From JACNLN01 sp964626495 (GTDB lineage Bacteria; Fidelibacterota; Marinisomatia; Marinisomatales; CAZVFT01): 8,022 bases of DNA. The number at the start of each line of letters is the position of its first letter. Position 1 is the first letter of the stretch. The stretch lies in contig CAZVFT010000097.1 of assembly GCA_964626495.1 (NCBI GenBank), forward strand, positions 1 through 8,022, given 5' to 3'. A program made the position numbers and the translations under genes. Under the pieces are notes generated by a model. The model saw only the letters and a list, made by a program, of their open reading frames with translations. It was not told where the DNA came from and ran no database searches. This document shows positions 1 through 4,802 of this stretch, piece after piece.

Positions 1-1
1 A

Positions 2-58
2 AAGAATCTAAGAGTAACAGCTTTTATGAGAAGTTATGAAGAAGGATATAATTTATAA
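2..58 (+). CDS. Possible 3' end of an upstream element gene (partial)
   Basis: One frame is open from the left edge to a TAA at 56-58 and would encode the last 18 residues of a protein whose body lies outside the window (it ends SYEEGYNL). The other two forward frames hit stops sooner. An open stretch of this length can arise by chance in AT-rich DNA. The only support is that the tightly packed + strand genes that follow make an upstream member of the same operon plausible. No function can be given. Confidence 0.2.
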   Translation, partial: KNLRVTAFMRSYEEGYNL

Positions 59-111
59 AACTATAAATGATATTAGAAAAAGTGAATGGATCAATAAAAA
101 TATAAAAAAAG

Positions 112-390
112 ATGAGTTACAAAGACGTTTATCCAAAGACAATTGAGACTGCTGCTGAAATAGTAATAGATGCGCTAGATAAAGAGGATTTAGCTTCTAT
201 CAAAAAAATTAAAGAAGATGAACTCTGGGGTGTTCATATGAATTTAGGTCAAGGAATACGTAACAGCATGGGGCTTTGGGGAGATAATAAAGAATTGCTC
301 AAATCCTGCGGAAGTGAAGATATGCATCCTGATGATGCGTCATCTGCTATTGTTAAATTTGTTTGGTTGAAGTTGAGGCATGGGAGATGA
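112..390 (+). CDS. Small DUF6794-like protein of unknown function
   Basis: This 92-residue protein has no signal peptide or membrane segment. It resembles, from memory, the DUF6794 family: an early YPKTIETAAE segment (residues 7-16), then a central block with H42, the LGQGIRNSMGLW run (45-56), a conserved-looking cysteine (C66), and the HPDDASSAI segment (72-80) before a final helix. The biochemical role of the family is not known to me. The ATG at 112 is the first in frame, but no clear ribosome site precedes it, only an A-rich run. The stop overlaps the next start as ATGA (387-390), so it is very probably translationally coupled to the SLOG gene. It is the first complete gene of a four-gene cluster inside the tRNA-Asp element. 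Confidence 0.75.
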   Translation: MSYKDVYPKTIETAAEIVIDALDKEDLASIKKIKEDELWGVHMNLGQGIRNSMGLWGDNKELLKSCGSEDMHPDDASSAIVKFVWLKLRHGR

Positions 391-731
391 AAGTAGCCAT
401 AGTAGGAAGTCGTCATTACCCAAACCTTGAAAGAGTTAGGAAGTACGTAAGTAAACTTTCCCCCAATGATACAATAGTGTCAGGGGGCGCTAAAGGTGTT
501 GATGCAACAGCTGAAGATGAAGCCCGCAAACTTGGAATGGAAGTAATATCTATTCCCCCTGAATGGGATAAATACGGCAGACGTGCAGGCCTTGTTCGAA
601 ATGATATGATAGTGTCCCTTGCCCATCAAGTGGTCGCATTCTGGGATGGCGTCAGCCGTGGTACTAAATACACGATTGATAAGGCGAAAGAGAAGAATGT
701 GATTACACAGGTTTTTAACGTTGTTAATTAA
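387..731 (+). CDS. DUF2493/SLOG-family nucleotide-binding protein
   Basis: This 114-residue single-domain protein is a Rossmann-like fold of the SLOG superfamily (YspA/DUF2493 branch), related to DprA, LOG and TIR-associated SLOG proteins that bind nucleotides or nucleotide-derived ligands. Visible motifs are GSR at 7-9 after the first beta strand, SGGAKGVD at 32-39 (phosphate-binding loop), PPEWDKYG at 57-64, AGLVRND at 67-73, the FWDG motif at 85-88, and SRGT at 90-93. All the usual blocks are intact, so it should be functional. The ATG at 387 is preferred because it gives the canonical MKVAIVGSR start, follows a GGGAG ribosome site, and overlaps the upstream stop; an in-frame ATG at 363 would add eight non-conserved residues. 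The exact ligand is unknown. Proteins of this type are common in phages and mobile elements, which fits its place beside a recombinase. Confidence 0.9.
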   Translation: MKVAIVGSRHYPNLERVRKYVSKLSPNDTIVSGGAKGVDATAEDEARKLGMEVISIPPEWDKYGRRAGLVRNDMIVSLAHQVVAFWDGVSRGTKYTIDKAKEKNVITQVFNVVN

Positions 732-740
732 AGAATAATA

Positions 741-1157
741 ATGGCAACACTTGAACGAGCAATAGAGATAGCTGTTGAAGCACACCATGGGCAGAAAGAC
801 AAAAACGGTATGCCGTATATATTGCATCCGTTACGCCTGATGTTTCAAATGAAATCAATTTATGAAAAAATGGCAGCTGTCATGCATGATGTTGTAGAAG
901 ACAGTGACTGGACTCTGGATGATTTAAAGAGAGAAGGGTTTAATGTTGATGTAATTAAGGCTGTTAATCTTCTTACAAGGGATGAAAAGGATACTTATGA
1001 TGAGTTTGTCCAAAAGGCTGCATCTAATCCAATATCAAAAGGCGTTAAAATTGCTGATATCACAGACAATTTAGATTTAAGCAGGATTTCAAAGATGACT
1101 GAAAAGGATGTTGCTCGCGTGAAGAAATATCAGCGGGTTTTAAAAACTCTAACTTGA
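741..1157 (+). CDS. Stand-alone HD-domain phosphohydrolase, RelA/SpoT hydrolase type
   Basis: This 138-residue protein is made almost entirely of an HD hydrolase domain like the N-terminal (p)ppGpp hydrolase part of RelA/SpoT and small alarmone hydrolases. Putative metal ligands are H29 in the PYILHP block (25-30), the H49-D50 pair, and D106 in KIADITDNLD (103-112). The HDVVEDSDWT stretch (49-58) carries the E53-D54 pair that activates water in this family. No synthetase, TGS or ACT domain is present, so any alarmone activity would be hydrolytic only. Family members remove a 3'-pyrophosphate from ppGpp or act on related nucleotides; the substrate here is inferred, not shown. The gene begins 9 nt after the SLOG stop with a weak AAAGA ribosome site and ends 1 nt before the next start, so it lies in the same operon. 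Confidence 0.88.
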   Translation: MATLERAIEIAVEAHHGQKDKNGMPYILHPLRLMFQMKSIYEKMAAVMHDVVEDSDWTLDDLKREGFNVDVIKAVNLLTRDEKDTYDEFVQKAASNPISKGVKIADITDNLDLSRISKMTEKDVARVKKYQRVLKTLT

Positions 1158-1158
1158 C

Positions 1159-1476
1159 GTGAATATGAATCTATCGTCAGAACTTAAAAATTTTATTAAA
1201 GACCAACCATGGACTTTCGCAAAAACATATGCTGACACTTGGCCACACGAATATATTGTTCAGGAAAAAGTGGATAATGATTTGTTTTTGGAACTTGCCG
1301 ATCATTTAGATAAGAATGGGTATGAAGATTCTTTTTATGAGATGAAGCAAATATATTGCGACTACGATGGTAATACTTACTGGCATATAGATAATATAAT
1401 TAATCGGTGCGATAGTAATGAAACATATGCTATTCGAAAAAAGGAAGGAAGATTGCCAGTTGTTGCCTCTTTATAG
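1159..1476 (+). CDS. Small conserved protein of unknown function (PWTFAKTY...WPHEYIV)
   Basis: This 105-residue soluble protein opens with a helix followed by PWTFAKTY (17-24) and WPHEYIV (28-34), then an LADHLDKNGY segment (46-55) and a tyrosine- and aspartate-rich YCDYDGNTYW stretch (66-75). I remember small bacterial proteins with the same FAKT...PHEY opening and a late YWxx motif, but know of no assigned function. It has no signal peptide, membrane helix or zinc pair. The start is either GTG at 1159 or ATG at 1165; the GTG lies 1 nt after the HD gene's stop, and either choice leaves the protein nearly unchanged. It is the last member of the tightly packed cluster; a 57-nt AT-rich gap separates it from the recombinase gene. 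Confidence 0.7.
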   Translation: MNMNLSSELKNFIKDQPWTFAKTYADTWPHEYIVQEKVDNDLFLELADHLDKNGYEDSFYEMKQIYCDYDGNTYWHIDNIINRCDSNETYAIRKKEGRLPVVASL

Positions 1477-1533
1477 TGCTATCATTACATATTTGTATAT
1501 TATCAACATTGAGTTGAGTAATTAAATTACAGC

Positions 1534-3222
1534 ATGGCAAAACCATCTAACACAGTCGCTTTCTATTTAAGAGTATCAACTAGACATCAGGATACCCCAG
1601 AAGGGTCTATTATATCCCAAAAACAACGACTTACCGAATGGTTTGAATTTCAAAACTCCCAGGCTGAATACGATGATGATAAGGAACCATATACAAACTT
1701 TATTATTTATCGGGATGTTGAGACAGGGACAAAGGCTGCAAAACGCCCTAGCTATAAGAGAATGCTTGCCGATATTAGAATGGGGAAAATTCAAACAATT
1801 GCAGCCATCAGTATAAGCCGGTTAAATAGAAACCTTCGTGAATTCTATGAACTATATGATATCACTCAACATAAAAATGTTGATATAGTATCACTAAAGG
1901 AAAGTTTTGATACATCAACTGCCATAGGTCGGGCAATTTTAAAATTCATGCTTGTATTCTATGAACTTGAGAGTGAACAAACCAGTGAAAGGGGGAAAGA
2001 TAATAGATATGCTAGGGCAAAACGTGGGCTTTGGGTTACAGCAACAGTTACTGGTTATAAAAAAGATCCTGAAAAGCCTGGCCAGCTAATACCAATTCCA
2101 TCTGAAGTAGAAGTGGTTAATATGATATTTGATCTTTATTTGGAACATGGGTCTTTAGGGATAGTCAGAGATAAACTGACAGAAAGAGGTATTCTAACAC
2201 CAGCACGGAAAATGACCGGAACGAATTCAGGAGATCCACACCCTTACGTTACAGTAAGTATCAGCCGTATCCTTCAAAATAAGGTCTATATAGGCGTGCA
2301 GCAGTATCAAAAGGGTAAAAGGGGAATAGATGGGTTGCCTCCAGGAGACGCTTATGAAGAGTTGCCAGGTAATTGGGAGCCAATTATAAATGATAAGAAA
2401 TTTAAAAGGGTACAATTACTTCTCATGAAAAACCGGGACATGAAGTCAGATCATATTAGAAAGAAGAAGAAGGTTTTCGAACTATCTGGTCTGATAAAAT
2501 GTGGTGTATGTCATGATGACCCTCAATTTATCACAGGCGGGGGTACTAGCAAAACTGGGAAAGCGTACTATTATTACAAGTGTTCCTCATGTAAAAAAAC
2601 AATTCGCGCCGATTTAATTGATGAAAAAGTATTAACGGTTTTGAATGAACTGGGGTCAAATAAAAAATTAGTGAAAAAACTTATCAAAGAGTATCATGAT
2701 AATTATAATTATGAGTTGGATGCATGCCGAACACGGTTAGGTGAACTCAAAACAGAGGAAGATAAGCTTTTCTCTCAAATTCAAGATGAAACGGATAAGT
2801 TCGCAGGCCTTGAAGGATCTGACCTTGAATTATTTAAAAAACAGGCAATAAAGGTTCATGATGAACTAAAAATTCAGTTGGACAAGAATCAGGTACTTAA
2901 AGATGAAATCGAACAAAAGATTGTTGAAGTTGAAGTAACATCTTTTGATGGGGAACTCATTACTGAAATATTAAAGAACCTATCTAAGATTCTTCCAGAC
3001 CTGCCTATCCCAACCAAAAAGGCAGTACTTAGTCAAATAATAGCCGGGATTACTGTGTTTGAAAAGAGCATTGAAATGCGAGTAGGGGAGAGAATCTATT
3101 CTCTGCCTATAAACGAAAAAGTCCCAGTAAACACAAGGTTCACTGAGACTAATATCGAGCGGGACCGAAGGGACTCGAACCCTCAACTTCCGGCTCGACA
3201 GGCCGGTGCTCTAACCAATTGA
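1534..3222 (+). CDS. Large serine recombinase (element integrase)
   Basis: This 562-residue site-specific DNA recombinase of the large serine family would catalyse integration and excision of the element. The N-terminal resolvase domain (about 7-160) has YLRVST (11-16) with likely nucleophile S15 and R13, the RPSYKRMLADI block (71-81) and SRLNRN (95-100). A Recombinase domain follows (about 165-300), then a zinc ribbon with CxxC pairs at C323/C326 and C350/C353, and a charged coiled-coil region (about 390-465). The gene starts at ATG 1534 with no obvious Shine-Dalgarno site. Residues 543-562 are encoded antisense to tRNA-Asp, and the TGA at 3220-3222 is inside the tRNA gene. The C-terminus therefore depends on the integrated state and is probably not the ancestral one. 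All catalytic motifs are intact, so the enzyme may be active. Confidence 0.95.
   Translation: MAKPSNTVAFYLRVSTRHQDTPEGSIISQKQRLTEWFEFQNSQAEYDDDKEPYTNFIIYRDVETGTKAAKRPSYKRMLADIRMGKIQTIAAISISRLNRNLREFYELYDITQHKNVDIVSLKESFDTSTAIGRAILKFMLVFYELESEQTSERGKDNRYARAKRGLWVTATVTGYKKDPEKPGQLIPIPSEVEVVNMIFDLYLEHGSLGIVRDKLTERGILTPARKMTGTNSGDPHPYVTVSISRILQNKVYIGVQQYQKGKRGIDGLPPGDAYEELPGNWEPIINDKKFKRVQLLLMKNRDMKSDHIRKKKKVFELSGLIKCGVCHDDPQFITGGGTSKTGKAYYYYKCSSCKKTIRADLIDEKVLTVLNELGSNKKLVKKLIKEYHDNYNYELDACRTRLGELKTEEDKLFSQIQDETDKFAGLEGSDLELFKKQAIKVHDELKIQLDKNQVLKDEIEQKIVEVEVTSFDGELITEILKNLSKILPDLPIPTKKAVLSQIIAGITVFEKSIEMRVGERIYSLPINEKVPVNTRFTETNIERDRRDSNPQLPARQAGALTN
3089..3104. repeat. Perfect dyad AGAGAAT-CT-ATTCTCT near the element end
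   Basis: A perfect 7-2-7 inverted repeat lies in the 3' part of the recombinase gene, 55 bp from the tRNA 3' end. The two-base centre is too short for a stable hairpin, so a protein-binding dyad is more natural, perhaps near the recombination site. It may also be chance, since it is in coding sequence. Confidence 0.4.
3160..3222. other. Overlap of recombinase 3' end with tRNA-Asp; probable attR-type junction
   Basis: The recombinase reading frame continues for 20 codons plus a TGA on the antisense strand of the tRNA. Elements that use a tRNA gene as target carry a copy of the tRNA 3' part and rebuild an intact tRNA upon insertion, with the integrase next to it, which is what is seen here. 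The crossover point cannot be placed because the opposite element end, which should carry a partial copy of this sequence, is outside the window. No second copy of the tRNA 3' half was found in positions 1-3159. Confidence 0.6.
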
Positions 3223-3233
3223 ACTACGATCCC
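3160..3233 (-). tRNA. tRNA-Asp (anticodon GUC)
   Basis: On the - strand this folds as a complete 74-nt tRNA. The acceptor stem is GGGATCG with CGGTCCC (one G-T pair), and the D stem is GTTC with GAGC. The anticodon stem CCGGC/GCCGG encloses the 7-nt loop CTGTCGA, and the T stem GAGGG/CCCTT encloses TTCGAGT. Loop positions 34-36 read GTC, so it charges aspartate. The discriminator base is G, as expected for bacterial tRNA-Asp. CCA is not encoded; CTC follows instead. The 3' end faces the recombinase gene, marking this tRNA as the likely chromosomal attachment site. The DUF3098-like gene lies 110 bp upstream on the same strand and could share its transcript, since no separate tRNA promoter is obvious. 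Confidence 0.97.
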
Positions 3234-3267
3234 ATTGAATTTATTTTTTAAAAATTTTTCTCCGTAT

Positions 3268-3380
3268 AGATAGGCAGACCTCTATCCAACTGCCTGTCCG
3301 CCGTAACAGAGTGAAGGCGGACCTGTCCACCTACCGACGGGAACTATTTATCCGTCCCCGAAGGGCTGGCGGACGATCCC
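3268..3380. repeat. GC-rich hairpin repeat cluster (copy A)
   Basis: A GC-rich stretch in AT-rich surroundings carries three inverted pairs. AGGCAG (3272-3277) pairs with CTGCCT (3290-3295), extendable to nine pairs with one G-T. GTCCGCC (3296-3302) pairs exactly with GGCGGAC (3316-3322). CGTCC (3353-3357) pairs with GGACG (3371-3375). The near-duplicate CCTGTCCGCC/CCTGTCCACC (3293 and 3322) adds a short direct repeat. The first two hairpins share bases when the first is extended, so those forms compete. A related copy lies at 7881-7966. The right part covers the last codons of the DUF3098-like gene. It looks like a dispersed extragenic palindromic element; it may also end transcription, but no U tract follows. 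Confidence 0.65.
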
Positions 3381-3619
3381 AAAGACTTTTTCGACTTTTT
3401 CCTGTAAATCAGCGCAAGGGGAATAATGACCACATACCCTACAAAAAGCAGAATCGGTGCCAGAGTTAGAGATTGAAAACTGTTCACTTCCCCTGTTGTC
3501 ATCACAATATAACCAATTATAATAACGACAACTCCAATACCAAAAATCAAATAATTTTTTCTTGTAAAAGTCCACCCTTCAAACAAATGTAACCCACTTT
3601 TTTGAGATTTCTTCGCCAT
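3344..3619 (-). CDS. DUF3098-like two-helix membrane protein
   Basis: This 91-residue inner-membrane protein has a basic N-terminus (MAKKSQK), an FTRKNY motif (18-23), a first membrane helix at about 24-41, a short polar loop, the conserved-looking LTLAPILLFVGYVV segment that begins the second helix (51-72), and a lysine-rich cytoplasmic tail. The order FTRxNY, helix, LTLAPI, helix is that of the DUF3098 family, small proteins of unknown function common in Bacteroidota and relatives. It is divergent from mltG. A TTTG-N19-TATATTTG promoter ends only 8 nt before the ATG, so the leader should be very short. Residues 81-91 (GSSASPSGTDK) are encoded inside a GC-rich repeat and were probably acquired when the repeat arrived. 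Confidence 0.8.
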   Translation of the reverse strand: MAKKSQKSGLHLFEGWTFTRKNYLIFGIGVVVIIIGYIVMTTGEVNSFQSLTLAPILLFVGYVVIIPLALIYRKKSKKSLGSSASPSGTDK

Positions 3620-3627
3620 GACGGTCG

Positions 3628-3658
3628 CAAATATACGATTCTTACCAAAGAATACAAA
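3628..3658 (-). promoter_or_regulatory. Bacteroidota-type promoter of the DUF3098-like gene
   Basis: On the - strand, TTTG (3655-3658) is followed after exactly 19 nt by TATATTTG (3628-3635). This fits the TTTG / TAnnTTTG -33/-7 pattern described for Bacteroidota primary sigma factor. The -7 box ends 8 nt before the start codon, which implies a leader of only a few bases. Confidence 0.6.
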
Positions 3659-3691
3659 GCCAAATTACCGACGATGGAATGTAGAATTTTG

Positions 3692-3723
3692 ATTGTTTTA
3701 AACTAAAAATAGTTTTATATTCG
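3692..3723 (+). promoter_or_regulatory. Candidate promoter of mltG
   Basis: ATTG (3692-3695), a 20-nt spacer and TATATTCG (3716-3723) match the TTTG / TAnnTTTG pattern with one change in each box. The -7 box ends 10 nt before the mltG ATG, a spacing like that of the divergent promoter next to it. No Shine-Dalgarno site precedes mltG, consistent with a very short leader. Confidence 0.5.
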
Positions 3724-3733
3724 CCACCCGAAA

Positions 3734-4768
3734 ATGCCCTCTAATTTCCAGCTTAAAGATATTTATAATTCCATTGGATTAGTTGTCTCACTGACAGTTA
3801 TATCCATTGTGATATTCTACTGCCTTATGGTGTTATGGCCACAGCCAAATCCACACGATGTTGTGAAAATAGCCGTGAAAAATGGCTCAACCCTCTCCGA
3901 TATTGCATCGACTTTAAAATCAAAATCTGTGATTGATCATGTGAGTCCGTTTATTCTCGCAACTCGGATGATGGGATATGAAAGATCCATCAAGTCTGGT
4001 GTCTTTTCTCTGAAGAATGCAAAAACAAATTACAGTATTATTCATCAACTGGTTATTGGAAATCCCATTGTGAAAAGGGTTACCATTCCGGAAGGATTGA
4101 CGGTGAAAAGTACTGCGATAATCTTTGAGGAAACAGTCGGTATTAATTCGAAAGAATTCATCAGATTGTGCAGAGATGATCACTTTATCAATTCGATGGG
4201 TATCAATGTTGAATCTCTTGAAGGATATCTTTTCCCTGATACGTATTACTTCCAGGAAAATGAAGAACCTGAAGTCATCATTCAAAAGATGGTATCTGAA
4301 TGTTTAGCTTTTTTCGATGACTCCCTATTGGTCCTTGCATCGCAGTTTGAGTTTACGGATTTTGATGTACTAACGTTAGCCAGTATCATTGAGGGAGAGG
4401 CAATTTATGATTCGGAGCGTCCATTAATTAGCGCTGTTTATCATAATCGGTTGAGGAAACATATGAAACTCCAGGCTGATCCGACAATTCAATATATTAT
4501 TGAAGATGGTCCCCGTCGGCTTTTAAATAAAGATTTGAAAATTGAATCACCGTATAACACTTATCTATACTACGGCTTACCTCCTGGTCCCATCAACAAT
4601 CCTGGAGAAGAATCTATCCTGGCAGCATTAAATCCTGCCGATGTGGAGTATCTATATTTCGTGGCTAACGGTGATGGCAGACACACTTTTTCTCGAACGA
4701 AAAGGGAGCATATTTCCGCCAAGAGAAAATTTCAGGAAGTGCGTCGGCAGGTAAATCGTCGGAAGTAA
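3734..4768 (+). CDS. mltG: Endolytic murein transglycosylase MltG (YceG-like)
   Basis: This 344-residue inner-membrane enzyme cleaves nascent peptidoglycan strands and is thought to set glycan length as a terminase. It has a single N-terminal membrane anchor (about 14-34), so the rest faces the periplasm. A LysM-like segment (about 42-100, with the STLSDIAST stretch) precedes the YceG catalytic domain. Signature blocks are EGYLFPDTYYF (163-173), ASIIEGEA (216-223) with E220 as the likely catalytic acid by alignment to E. coli MltG, SERPLISAVYHNRL (227-240), LQADPTIQY (246-254) and LPPGPINNPG (282-291). The length is close to that of E. coli MltG (about 340). The ATG at 3734 gives a proper anchor. 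It starts a + strand run with pcrA 34 nt downstream. Confidence 0.96.
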   Translation: MPSNFQLKDIYNSIGLVVSLTVISIVIFYCLMVLWPQPNPHDVVKIAVKNGSTLSDIASTLKSKSVIDHVSPFILATRMMGYERSIKSGVFSLKNAKTNYSIIHQLVIGNPIVKRVTIPEGLTVKSTAIIFEETVGINSKEFIRLCRDDHFINSMGINVESLEGYLFPDTYYFQENEEPEVIIQKMVSECLAFFDDSLLVLASQFEFTDFDVLTLASIIEGEAIYDSERPLISAVYHNRLRKHMKLQADPTIQYIIEDGPRRLLNKDLKIESPYNTYLYYGLPPGPINNPGEESILAALNPADVEYLYFVANGDGRHTFSRTKREHISAKRKFQEVRRQVNRRK

Positions 4769-4802
4769 AAATTTTTTATAACCAAAAAATCTAAGAGGAT
4801 TC

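Noticed and set aside
47..52. TATAAT as a -10 box for the cargo operon
   Set aside because: No matching -35 element lies at the right distance and the region is so AT-rich that the hexamer is expected by chance.
36..146. A 36-codon frame opening at ATG 36 (MKKDIIYKTINDIRK...) that overlaps the DUF6794-like gene
   Set aside because: It overlaps the better supported gene in another frame, lacks a known motif, and is rich in lysine and isoleucine as expected from AT-rich DNA.
480..827. A 115-codon frame on the - strand across the SLOG and HD genes
   Set aside because: Both + strand genes have full family motifs; this is a shadow frame.
3268..3380. A CRISPR array, because of the repeated short GC-rich units
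   Set aside because: The units are hairpin arms of unequal size and spacing, with no regular repeat-spacer periodicity and no cas genes.
3226..3381. A 9-base match ACGATCCCA at the tRNA 5' end (3226-3234) and at the edge of the repeat (3373-3381), considered as an attachment-site duplication
   Set aside because: It is short, lies on the wrong side of the tRNA for an element at its 3' end, and the flanking bases do not match.
3920..4285. A 121-codon frame on the - strand inside mltG
   Set aside because: MltG has all its signature blocks on the + strand; the reverse frame shows no recognisable protein.
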